Of a stretch of DNA of 64,000 nucleotides, positions 42,595-53,859 are shown piece after piece (position 1 is the first letter of the stretch; the number at the start of each line of letters is the position of its first letter). The DNA is taken from contig CM062804.1 in the NCBI GenBank assembly GCA_031772625.1, positions 1,020,060,514 through 1,020,124,513 on the forward strand, given 5' to 3'. The notes below the pieces were generated by a model. It saw nothing but the letters and a program-made list of their open reading frames with translations. It made no database searches and had not been told where the DNA came from. Position numbers and translations under genes: made by a program. Source of the stretch: Pinus tabuliformis (lineage: Eukaryota; Streptophyta; Pinopsida; Pinales; Pinaceae).

Positions 42595-43266
42595 AAAGTT
42601 ATTTTATTGCTTTTGTGGAATACTGGCTACTTAGAGTGGGAGGAGGATTCATTAGGGGACATGTACCTTTAAAACTGGACATTTTACTGCAGGCCCTCTT
42701 AGTTGGCATAATCTAAGGATTAACTAAATCACCACCACTTTGCTGGCATTTGGTGATTTGATAGAATTGGATTTCTGAATTAAAATGTTCATATTGTAGT
42801 TTCAAACATCTCGGTTAGTTCAAAATCCATAGAAATCCGGGTTTAACCTGGATTGTAGATATTCTGAAACTCAGAAAATAGATTTATATCTGTTATTATT
42901 GTATGTTGTATAATATAAGAATACGCCCAATATCATATAACAATGTTATTTTATTGTTTTTGTGGAATACTGGCTACTTAGAGTGAGAGGAGGATTCATT
43001 AGGGGACATGCACCTTTAAAACTGGACATTTTACTGCAGGCCCTCTTAGTTAGCATAATCTAAGGATTAACTAAATCACCACCACTTTGCTGGCATTTGG
43101 TGATTTGATAGAATTGAATTTCTGAATTAAAATATTCATATTGTAGTTTCAAACATCTCGGTTAGTTCAAAATCCATAGAAATCCGGGTTTAACCTGGAT
43201 TGTAGATATTATAAAACTCAGAAAATAGATTTATATCTGTTATTATTGTATGTTGTATAATATAAG
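42595..43266 (+). repeat. tandem duplication of about 347 bp in the transposon spacer
   Basis: 42600-42922 and 42948-43266 are near-identical direct copies, from TTATTTTATTG and TTTGTGGAATACTGGCTAC to ATTGTATGTTGTATAATATA. Open frames here encode nothing recognisable; I looked for MULE transposase and saw none. Confidence 0.8.
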
Positions 43267-43273
43267 AGTACTT

Positions 43274-43364
43274 GTTTGTAATATTTAATGATTGCATAGC
43301 AAACACTATCTTACCAGCTTATTACACATGCAAGATTGTATTGCAATCATTAAATATTACAAAC
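43274..43364. repeat. small foldback with perfect 23-bp arms
   Basis: The arms at 43274-43296 and 43342-43364 (core TAATATTTAATGATTGCA and its complement) are perfectly complementary around a 45-base loop. It may be a tiny MITE or a recombination scar next to the second 347-bp copy. Confidence 0.7.
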
Positions 43365-44331
43365 TAGTAAACCATCTTATTTCAGATGCTTAGAGATCAT
43401 TCTAACCTCCCTCAAAATTCAGTTTATAGCCAAAAACTTATCTTTAAGAAATATGACAGATATGACAAACATATACATTATGATTGCAGAACATGATGAC
43501 GATATTCAGCTAAAGCCCATATGGGGAAGATATTATGATAGGCAGCATAAACCATCACAAAGCAGCATAAAGGAAGGCTTAGCAGACCTGAAAGACCCAT
43601 AAAGAGAGGTCTGAAGATATGAAATGGTACAAAATCTGAATAAACTTGTCAATAAAGGGGAGTGCTCAATACAATGCAAACTATCCATATAAGTTAATGA
43701 TGTGATACTTTTATACAAATGAGATAATTCAATAATATTTCCCTAGGTAAACACTAAGGGGTGATGTTAAAATTACTTGTACGTAGATACCTCACTACTT
43801 GCAATTGGTAAATGGAAAATCAGGTAATTGACAACACATAAGATTGAAAATAGGTTTTACTAATAAGGGAATAATTTTCTTTGTTACCAGTTCAACACGA
43901 AATGAACTAAAGATAGCAAAATGTTCAAAAACATTTAAAAATAGCATAGGTTCATGGCTCTGCAATTATTAACCTGCTGAATGAGAATCTTCACTCTTTC
44001 TTCACAAGTACTCGATTAAACTTCCAAACTAACAACAACTACAAATCAAGTTTAGTTAGCAGTATATTAATGGCCCCAAGTTTTCAATATAAACGAAGGC
44101 TATATTCCAAAGCTGTAAATATACAAAACTGAATGTAACAATTTTGAAGTTCCTGATAACAGGCATTCTAATTGCAAGGCTATTGCCGCTCAATAGCCAC
44201 ATCACAAGGCATGCTAGAATGAATTAAAGTGATATTTATGCTCTTTGCTAGCAAAATGGGCTGTAATTTTCCCAATTCCTTGCTTATCCATTTAGTGACT
44301 TCTTCTAGCACATGAAAGTGCTTACATAAGC

Positions 44332-44982
44332 TACTCCCGTGACTTTGAAAAGAAAGTAGATGCTAAAGAAGATGATGAAGATGATGTAGGTGACTCCCCT
44401 CCATATGTTTAATTCCTTATGAGAAACATGTGAACTTGTTTCTCTGTTGTGTAGATTTCATTGGAGACCCTGCTGGCGAGCTTTCTTCCGTATCAGAGTA
44501 GGTATGCATTGTTAAACGTCCATCCAAATAATCTACAATTGGTGAATCTGGTACGTTCACTTTATATAGATCAGAAGCAGCAAGCCCAGATTCACTAGTC
44601 CACTCACTAGCACGTACTCTGCCATTTGCTGTGCTGATATTCTCAGGTTCTGATGCCCATGAAGCACTTTGGCTATGTGGACTCCAAGGAGCATCCAGTT
44701 CATATCTTTGGTCCCTTTCAGCTCTCTGCCATAGAAAAATTGACAATTTGTCAGGCTCTTTTCAGCATGCTTTGAATCTCTAGTCTCAACTGGTTCTTAT
44801 TAGCAAAACAGATCTCACACTAGAGTGAAAGATGTACCTTTTCCTGACTATACCTTTTCTGCCTCGTATGGAAATTCCATGGTGTCCACTGGGCAAGCAA
44901 GGGCCTTCAACTGCTTACTAAGAACAAGTATAGTTTCCTGGCACTCTGCAAGCTTCCCTGCAGCTGCAGCTATGTCCTTTTC
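44332..44982 (-). pseudogene. captured 3' exons of a filament-like plant protein gene, right arm
   Basis: The mirror copy of 39437-40088: exon 44854-44982, a 128-bp intron, and a last exon from 44725. It keeps the same splice borders. Where the left arm reads FTCFSSG, this arm has an in-frame stop right after FTCFS (44417). Otherwise the two are nearly identical. Confidence 0.75.
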
Positions 44983-46376
44983 CTGAAATTACAGTTAAGT
45001 ACAAGTTACGCCACTGCTATAGGACTTTAACAAACATTATTGCAAGTGTCTAGGCAGAACAGACTGACAAGGGAAGGCTGTAAAACCAACACCTCTTAAT
45101 AGTTTATGTTAGGAACTGAAAACAGTGCCGGAACTATTATACATTAGTATAACCATAAACGTTCCTTCTGTAGAAAATCAGAACACTAGATGAGATTGAA
45201 AATTTATGAAAAAGTAGAGAATGCTCTGTATTGCATGAAAGGGTTCCTCATTTTCAGATTAAGCTTATCATCTGCACTAAAGAAATATGGTCACCTCTCC
45301 ACTGACCTATAAATGAATGAATATCGTTAGCCTGTATAAGATCAATGAAAATTTTCATTGGCATCACCCTTTTCCATTTTCCGATGTGTTAAATTTAGAA
45401 TGATGATCCCTTTTAGAGATTGAACTAAGTCTCAAGGTTGTTAGGATGTTTGTATGAGAATCAGTATCAGGTTACTGTCTAATTTTATCCTTTATTTAGA
45501 TAGTTTCCACGGGATGAAGGGAAGTATCATTTGCGGTTGTGCACTTAATAGTCCAAAGTTAAACTACAGTGTGTTTTCAAACCTTAATAGTCCAAAGTTA
45601 AACTACATTGTCTTTTCAAACCTTTTCAGATCTACTTTTTTTTTTTTCTAACTGAGTTGGACAAACAAAGCATCCATCCAGCAAACATTCACGCAATATA
45701 TTTTCCTTAAAATCTCATAGGAAAGATGGAATGCTGAGTACTTGATTATGAACTAAAAAGCTTGGGAAGACAATTTAGAGCGAAAAATTGAAGAAATTTA
45801 AGACTAAACTTCCAATCACATACACAATAAATAAACAGAATAACCAAAGCTTTCAGGTGAGCCACTCACCTCCCAAATGTAAAGACAAACTAATCTTGAA
45901 TGAATATAGTGTTTGTTCAGCTAGACCAAATTTTTTCTGTATAACACAGTTGTTGTCAAGAAACGAGGTGAGAGCCATAAGTACGACGTTGCATTCAAGC
46001 TCCACAATTCTAGCTCTAGGTTTAGGAAAAGTCTTGTTTTTGAACTCTTGCAACTACATTGGATTCAAGTTCCAGACCTCTAGATTTAATTTTAGAGAAA
46101 CCCTTGTTTTTGAATGCATGCAGCTATGTTCGATTCTAGAACCACAAATTAAATTCTAGCTTTAATTTGACCAAAAACTATTATTTTTTATTTCAGACAA
46201 GAGGTTTGAACTTCTTGGATGAGCTGGCTAACAAAATCCTCTAAATCGACGAAAACAAAGTCCTCTGACTAACATGTCATACCATGAAATTTCATCAGTA
46301 AATTCAAATTACCATTTATTTGGCTCTGGTTTTGCTTGTGAGACGAATTGAGCTCATTGGAAGTCTGGCTCTCTTG

Positions 46377-46852
46377 AATGTGTTTGTATCAATGTAACCA
46401 ATGAAGGATGTTGGCAGCTGTTAGGTTCCTTCCAAGGGGCATCTTCAATGGGCAGATCTTTGCACTGCACCAGATATTTTTAAGAACCCTGTTTCTTAAC
46501 CTTTCATCTTTGGAAACCAGGATATGCTCATCTATCAGGATCAATTTTCCTTCCTCATCAAGGGGAGGTAAATCTTATGAAACTATCAAATCCTCTGCAA
46601 TTTCCTTCTTTAAATTAAAAACATGGAATGGGTTATGTACCTTGACGCTTGCTAGTAATTGTAGAGAATAGGCTACTCATTCAACTTGCTGAAGGATTGC
46701 GAAGGGACCATAACACTCAGAAGATAGTTTCTTACATACCTTTTTCATAAAAGTGGTCTGTTCATAAGGATCTCTGATTGCAAATTCTAGTTCGGATCAA
46801 TGCTGGTCTCCCCTTCATTTCATCGTAGCTTGAAGCGTTTTAAGGTTATCCT
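46377..46852 (-). pseudogene. Ty3/gypsy integrase C-terminus remnant, right arm
   Basis: Mirror copy of 37560-38035, with the same stops in the GPY/F module. It entered the transposon or its precursor before the arms were duplicated or homogenised. Confidence 0.65.
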
Positions 46853-48009
46853 TTAGAGTTTGAAAGATCTGCTGACTCTCTAGGATGTAATCTCGTTTGG
46901 TTGACTCGTTGGTGTATTGGATAACGCAAATCTGTCAATGATGGTAGCCTATATCCAACCAAATACATTTATATATAGCCCGCCCAGAGAGACAGAGCTC
47001 CAGGACATTCGATTCAAGACAGCCTAGTTTCAGCTCAGAAACAAAATACTGGAAAACTTTTCAATGTAAACACCTTTTTTTTAAAGAATACTAGGACCTC
47101 GCTCCTTCAACTGTAATCAGACCTGTAACAAAATGAAATCAAACTCTAATTCTGTAGGTTGCTTGGTCTAGGGTTTCCTCAGGAAACAAGTCTGAAGAAT
47201 TCATCTTTTTATTGATTGTTTCAGTGCAGTTTCTAAGCCTATTCATGACAAGTTGACACCTTGTTTTGATTAGATAGTAACCTTGAAAAACTATGATGTT
47301 AAACGTTGTTTCTTGAGCATTTGGAACACTAATGAAAACTGATCTATGCATCATACAGTATCCCGAACTGAAGCATGTCAATATGTGACCCCTGGTTTGC
47401 CTTTCCTTGCAGTCCGACGTTCCCTTCTTCCGTTTGCAAACTGGTGGGTTACTTTTCCCTCTTCGAACTCATTCGTGTAGTTCGTTTCATTCCTCCTTCC
47501 AGTTTCCTTGGCGGTTTTGGGAAATGTCATTGCAGGTTGGTAATGTTACCTCGCCCTTCATCATGATTAAGGGTCTTATGGAGCCATGGTTTCACTGCGG
47601 GCTTGGTAACCTCCCTTACAGTTTGTCATCATTCAACTCGGAGATTCTGCTTAACGCTGGAGGGTTTCGGTTTCTGCTTGTTGTGGTGACCTGGTGATGG
47701 TGATGAGCTGCAGGGGAATGCAGCCAGCGGTTAATTCCCAAATTCCAAATTCGAATTGAGGTGTGAATGGCGGCAAGACGCGATGGAACCCTGTCAGATG
47801 TTTCGTTAAATGCGGAGGGACGTCGTCATTAAATGCGTTTTCATTAAATGCGGAGGGACGTCGTCATTAAATGCGTAGGATGGCGGAGCTGGGCGGAGCT
47901 TTGCGGAGGGTGGCGGAGCTAGGCTGAGGAATTTCCGGTGGCCGGAGCCGGAGGTTTTTCCGGCCGGCGACGGAAACCGGGCCATTCTTCCGCCTGGGTA
48001 GACTACTCC

Positions 48010-48018
48010 GTAAGAAAA
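48010..48018. other. 9-bp target site duplication, right
   Basis: GTAAGAAAA, identical to 36438-36446, follows the CTACTCC end of the right arm. Confidence 0.9.
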
Positions 48019-48470
48019 TAAGATTATAAACCAGCATCTACACTGAAATCAATGCATCTATTGCAAGCAATCAAATAGGATTAGAAATCACCATCTACAC
48101 TGAAATCAATGCATTTAGTGCAAGCAATCAAATAGGATTAGGAATCATCTACATTTAAATCAATTCATTGAGTGCAAGAAATCAAATATTATTAGAAATC
48201 AACATCTAGATTGAAATAAATGCATCTATTGCAAGCAATCAAATAGGATTAGAAATCACCATCTACACTGAAATCAATGTTGCATTTAGTGCAAGCAATT
48301 AAATAGGATTAGAAATCATCTACAATGAAATCAATGCATCTAGTGCAAGAAATCAAATATCATTAGAAATAAACATCTACACTAATATCAATGCATCTAG
48401 TGCAAGCAAGCAAGTATGATTAGAAATCACCATCTACACTGAAATCAATACATCTAGTGCAAGAAATATT
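48019..48470 (+). repeat. 57-bp minisatellite, right part
   Basis: About eight units of roughly 57 bp with CTACACTGAAATCAATGCAT, TAGTGCAAGCAATCAAATAG and GATTAGAAATCA blocks. Units vary by single bases and small deletions. It is the continuation of the left part across the transposon. Confidence 0.85.
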
Positions 48471-49935
48471 ATTCCTTCTCCCCCCCCCCCTTCATATATA
48501 TCTATATCTTGCTCCATCTCTCCTTCTTTATCACTCTATCTCAATCCCCCAAACAAACACGTCCTCTCACTCCTTATATATCAATCTCTCTATCCCTTCC
48601 TCCCTCTGTCCATCTCTCTCTTCTTCTCTCTCTTAACTTTCCATCTATATCTCTATCTCCCTTTGTCTCTATATATTATCCCCAAAACATACACTCTCTT
48701 TCTCCAGTATATCTATCTATCCCTCCCTCCTCCTCTCCTTCTCTCTCTCTCTCTCTCTTGTCCTTCTCTCCCTCTCCCCCGCTTATATGTCTCGTCCCTC
48801 CTACTATCCTCTATCCCTCTCTCTCTGTCTTCCTTATCACTCCCTCTCTCTCTCTCCACCTTTCTCTCTCTATTTCTTTCTTCTTACCTCCCTCTCTCTC
48901 TCTCCACCTTTCTCTCTCTATTTCTTTCTTCTTACCTCCCTCTCTCTCACCCTCCAACTCCATCTCTCTTTCCCTCCCTCTCTCCACTCTCTCACATCCT
49001 CTCTGTCTTCCTTCCTATCTCTCTCTCTCTCTCTCTCTTTATTAAGTTATAACCCCCCTCTCTCCTATCATTCTCTCCCCATTCTCTCTCTACTCCTTTG
49101 TCTCTTTATCTCACCCCCAAACATACACACACTCTCTCTGTCTCTCCCTTGTCACTCCCTCTCTCTTCACTCTCACTCTCTATGTATTTGTTATTCCCTC
49201 CTCTCTTCTAACTCCATCTCCCTATCCTCCCTCTCCTCCTCTCTCTCAAGTATGATTTCTCACACTTCCTCTCTCTCCCTTTCTATCCTACTCCCTCTCC
49301 CTCCCCATCTCTCTCTCTCTCTCTCTCTCTCTATTCCCCTCCAATCCTCCCTCTTCCACCATCACTCACTCTCTCCCTCTCTCTCCAACTATGTTGCTAT
49401 ATCCCTCCCCCTCTCCTTCTCTCTCCTTCTCTCCCCCTGTCTCTCCATCTCTCCTTCTTTGTCTCTTTATCTCACCCCTAAACATACACTCTCCCTTGTC
49501 ACTCCCTCTCTCTCTCCACTTCTCACTCTCTATATCTTTCTTCTTCCTTCCCTCTCTCCCCCTCCAACTCCATCTCTCTATCCCCCCTTCTCTCTCCTCC
49601 CTCACAAGTCCTCTCTCTCATCTTTCTTCTTTCTCCTTTCTCCTTTTCTCTCCTACCTTCCTCTTTCTTCCCCCATCTCTCTCTCTTTCTCTCTCTCTCT
49701 CTCTTCCCTCCATTCTCTCACTATATCACTCCCTCTCTCCTTCTCTCTATCCCCCTCCATCTTTGTGTCTCCCTCTCCTTTGCTTACCCTTATCTACCTC
49801 TCTCACTCATCTCCCCCTCTCTTTCTTCATTCCTCCTCTCCACTCTCATTCAATTTATCTCCATCTCTCACTTTCACTCCCCCTCTGTCTCCACCTCTAT
49901 CACTTTATGTCTTTGATCTTCCCTCCTATATATTT
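48471..49935 (+). repeat. 1.46-kb polypyrimidine (CT-rich) tract
   Basis: The plus strand is overwhelmingly C and T, with CTCTCTCT runs and imperfect local duplications (a block of about 70 bases near 48850 is repeated at 48920). Long open frames of Ser, Leu and Pro arise only from the composition. No gene. Confidence 0.85.
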
Positions 49936-51842
49936 CTAGAGTTAATATATATCATGATGTATTAATATATATTATAATATAACAAATTTAATATTGTATT
50001 AATCCAAAGTTATTAAATTTAATAATGTTAATATTATAATATATTAATATGAATATTAGAATTAATAATAATAATAATATTTTAATATTAATATTAATGT
50101 TAATAATGTTTTTTTTGCATGGTATTAATAATAATTTGGCTCATAGGCTTGGTATATAATTAGATGTTGATTTCTAATCCTATTTTAAATATTTTTATGT
50201 ATTTACCATACCTCTTTAAACTTCTTTTATATTTATTTGTTTACCATCCCTCTTTTTTAAATATGGTATTTGTGGTATTTGGCCCAAAGTATTAATAATT
50301 ATTTGTCTCATGGTATTTGGTTCATAGGCTTCACCTAAATAAAACCTCTTTTTTGAGTTTTTGTAAATATAAAGAGGTTTATGGAGTAAATATAAAAAGA
50401 GGTTTTATTTATTTACCAGAGTTGACTTCTAGAATAAATATAAAAAATAAATAAATAAAAATAAAATTATTTACCATATCTCTAATTTATTTATGTTTTT
50501 TATTTATTTACTATACTTTTTTTTAATATTTATACATAATAATAATTAGATTGATTTTTAAATACCATACCTCGTGCATTTATGAGGTCAATAATTTCCA
50601 TCCTTAACCATAGCCGTTGAAAACCACGAAAACAAAGTGATGCAATTTCTTGGAATATCGAATTAAATTATAATGACGTGCGACTAAAATGTAAGATGGA
50701 GATTGAAAAGCAAACATACAAGTGCCATGGTTTTAACCTTAATTTTATTGATCAATTATGTTTCTTTTATTGAGTTTGAATATGGCGCTGTGTAAAATAT
50801 TATTATAATAAAATAAGCATAGAAGCATGTATCATATTAACTTTTTAAATTATTAATAATGTGTAAGATATTTATAATTATATTCAAATAAAATATATGG
50901 ATGGGTTGAGTAAAATTGGTTTAATTTTTATTATTTTAACATTATTAATTTAAGAAATTAATTTATATCTATTTTAATTGGAAATTAATTAAGCATTAAG
51001 ATGTATGAAAATAAATTTTTATATTGATACATATTCAAAACTCGATGAATTTAAAAGTAAAATAAATATTATTTATATTTATTAATAAATATTATACAAT
51101 TTTACAATTTACTCAATTATATTTGAAAACAAATATTAATAAAAAAATGAATAATTATTAAATAAATATTTCATTTTATAAAATTAATTTTAAATGTTTC
51201 ATCATTTTGAAAAAATATTTTATAATGTATAATGGATCAATTTTTTTAATAATTTAATATATATATATATATATAGAGATAGGTAATTATTAATGAAATG
51301 GTTTTTTTTTCACAATATTTATTTATTAAATTTAATTAAAATATGGGAGATATTTTTAAAAACTGGAGTTTAAATTGTTTAATTTGTAGAATTCTAGCGT
51401 CTCATGGATTTTTAGGGTGTTTAATCCAGTTATGTATTCAAAAATATATTTTAAGCAATGGAAAATCATATTCTTGCTTGAAATTGTATTCTCAGATTTT
51501 GGTGACAAAGATTATTTTGTCTATAAGTCACACTACACACACACATAGAGTAACCAGAGGAATCAACAATTGGGTCAATCTCATACTCACATGACACAAG
51601 GTCGATTTTTATCGCTACGTCTATATCTCTGGGGCCTGCGACCTTTCCTCCTCTCCATAGACCAAGTTACATTCGAGTTATTGAACATTGTATCTCTTAG
51701 TTTACACAATACTTAGATCACTTTGATCATCAATAGAGCTACACCTCGAGGAATTTTTTTTATTTCTTATTATTAGAAGTTACAAAAAATATAATTTATA
51801 ATCTTGACAATATATAATAAATTTCTTTTTTAATATTTTTTT
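49936..51842. other. AT-rich intergenic sequence
   Basis: Simple A/T-rich sequence with AATATTAAT-type runs near 49960-50110 and a duplicated CATACCTCTTTAAA-like region at 50200-50600. The open frame at 51343-51594 matches nothing I recognise. No gene seen. Confidence 0.5.
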
Positions 51843-51843
51843 T

Positions 51844-53705
51844 GTAAGATGGGTAGGTCCTTCTTCATTCATTCAATATAAATGCAGGTTACATCCATAA
51901 AAAGACGTTCGGTGGCCTCAACCTGCCCTATGGGAAACCAAGTTTGTTGACCACCGAAACACATTGTATGCCATCCAAAATCTAAAAGTTTTGAGTCTGT
52001 TCAGCAAGGCTTTATAGGCCTAAATATCTAGCCACCAGTGTCTATTTAGATATCTACAAAATTCTATAGTAACCGACATATATAACAGTAAAAACTAATA
52101 AAAAAGCCAACAAAGCTAAACATGCTAACATCTACTAATCCGAGGACTCCATAGGGGTTGGGTCCTTTGCACTCAAACCCGACAGTTTTGACTGGGGGAG
52201 ACATGGAATGTGTTCCTCAATGTGGCCAAGGCGCTTGTTCTGTTGCTGAATATGGACCTGGATCAACTGTAATTCCTTTTGAATTTCCTGCAACCCCAGA
52301 TCAGGCTCCCCTACATTCATTTGAGGGGTCATAATGGCTTTGGCCACTAGACTCTTCATAATCCAATATAAGTGAATAATATGCTTGTACTGGGCGATAT
52401 GCCCATGGGTGTTGCCCGTGTCCGGGACAAGATCCCTCCAATATTCCACCTGAAGTTCCACGGTTGCCTGACGATTGATTTATGTCTACCATGTTGTAAT
52501 TAGTTGCTCAACATCAGCTGGACTTCCAACATTATAGGCCTACACCGACTCCTTGATGATCTGAGCATCGGTGCACTGACCACGGATGACGACGCTCTGT
52601 CTATGTTTTTCCTTTGGCGACGACCATTACCATGGCCTACAGAAACCAACGAACTTGCACCTCGAACCATCACAAAAAGAGTGCTTTCAAACTAAGCACG
52701 ACTGGGCCAATGAAGGTACACTGACACCAGCCTGAACCGAGACTTTCTCATGCAGTCACAGTAGACACATGAATTAGAAATACCTGCTACATTAACATTA
52801 GAGAGTAGCACAAGATAGACGAAGTCAGGATTGAGCCACCGAAACATAACCAATTTTGTCCTAGGTGGACTGCTCCACCATTTATATACTCGGTGAAAGA
52901 CTTGTTGCACAGAGAAACAATAAACCATCCCTTGTTGTTGTAATAACAACCCATAACATTGTTTACATTAAAGAGCACCTCGCCAGACCAAGGCCCCAAA
53001 CAAACCATGCCATAGAACTCATAGAACTAGACCAAACAATTGACAGACATAACCTGGAGGAGATCCAACCACACAAATAACCTATTTCCTTTTTCAGGCC
53101 TCCAGAATCCTAACCTACCCTAGCACCCTTGGACAAAGATAAACATTCCCATGCGGGAGAGGAGAGTTCCAAACACGACTAAGACCGGGATAGAAACAAC
53201 ACACTAAATATAGAATTCTTCTTGCATGGAAACCACATACAGACGACCTCCAAAGCAAACCATTCTGGACCAACCCACAACCCTTCCATTATCCCAACTA
53301 CGACATACATGTCGCGGACACGAAGGTGAATTAAGACAAGAAACATACCCAATAATGCTTTCCATTAATCCAAATAGCATAGACGAAGCCGACAAGCAAC
53401 AACTTCTCCTCGAGCTCTCCAATGCTATGGAGAAACAACACCACCACAAAAATAACCAGCTATACCAACCTAGGAGAGAAATGCCTACCGACAAAGTCTC
53501 TTCCCACCAAAATACTTGGGTGAAATGCCTCTTCCCTCCTGCACCCTTCCCCTTCATCATCTATGTGGCTCGAGCCTTAACTGCTCGTCATTCCTGCATG
53601 CTCAAACTGACTGATGGTCACCTCTCGGCCTTATCTCTCGACGCCTCATCCATATTTTGAATCCCAAGGTGAATTTCTTGGCCTGATCTCACCCCGATCG
53701 AGGTT
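51844..53705 (-). mobile_element. 5'-truncated L1 of a second family with ORF3
   Basis: The 3' end, an A run at the left, and the UTR word GGTTTCCCATAGGGCAGGTT resemble the L1 at 27620 (GGTTTCCCCTCAGGGCGATT), but the sequences are clearly diverged. Only the 3' region is present; I see no RT or RNase H. The right limit near 53705 is approximate. Confidence 0.6.
52135..52650 (-). pseudogene. L1 ORF3 homologue
   Basis: The frame from 52461 to 52135 gives 108 residues: VEYWRDLVPDTGNTHG, AQYKHIIHLYWIMKSL, GHIEEHIPCLPQ and AKDPTPMESSD at the end. Upstream, the interrupted frame reads IIKESV, then VEQLITTW, aligning with LIAEAV and KLIDDW of the ORF3 at 27905-28480. No known domain. Confidence 0.55.
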
Positions 53706-53859
53706 TTTTTTTTATAATAATTTAAATCAATAAAATTTTTATAATTTTTATTAATTTATTTTTATAATGTAGTTTTTGTTTAATACAATAAGAGAATTTC
53801 AAATTTATTTAAAAACAATTTTAATTTTTTATCAATTTTTAAAGATAAACCAAAAGATT

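Larger units (their letters stand above)
36447..48009. mobile_element. 11.56-kb Mutator-like element with about 4-kb terminal inverted repeats
   Basis: The two ends are inverted copies starting GGAGTAGTCTACCCAGGCGG, flanked by a perfect 9-bp duplication. The insertion splits one unit of a 57-bp minisatellite. The arms are 3984 and 4019 bp and nearly identical; the spacer is about 3.56 kb. No transposase is visible in arms or spacer, so it is non-autonomous. The arms carry host gene exons with their intron and a gypsy integrase scrap, as in Pack-MULEs. Superfamily is inferred from target duplication size and structure; a helitron or hAT is less fitting. TIRs of this length are far beyond the few hundred bases usual for MULEs. 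Confidence 0.85.
43991..48009 (-). repeat. right terminal inverted repeat arm
   Basis: This is the reverse complement of the left arm. It is 35 bp longer, mainly because a GC-rich word near 47815-47880 (GCGGAGGGACGTCGTCATT) is present twice here and once on the left. Scattered single-base differences and small indels (e.g. near 45925) show the arms have diverged slightly. Confidence 0.92.

Noticed and set aside
36447..48009. Palindrome as an assembly artefact
   Set aside because: Arms differ by indels and substitutions, the 9-bp duplication is exact and the minisatellite continues in register across the site.
48019..48470. CRISPR-like repeat array
   Set aside because: Units are continuous diverged tandem repeats without unique spacers, in a plant-type genome.
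48787..49965. 392-codon Ser/Leu/Pro open frame
   Set aside because: It comes from a CT-rich simple sequence with overlapping open frames in other registers; no domain or start context.
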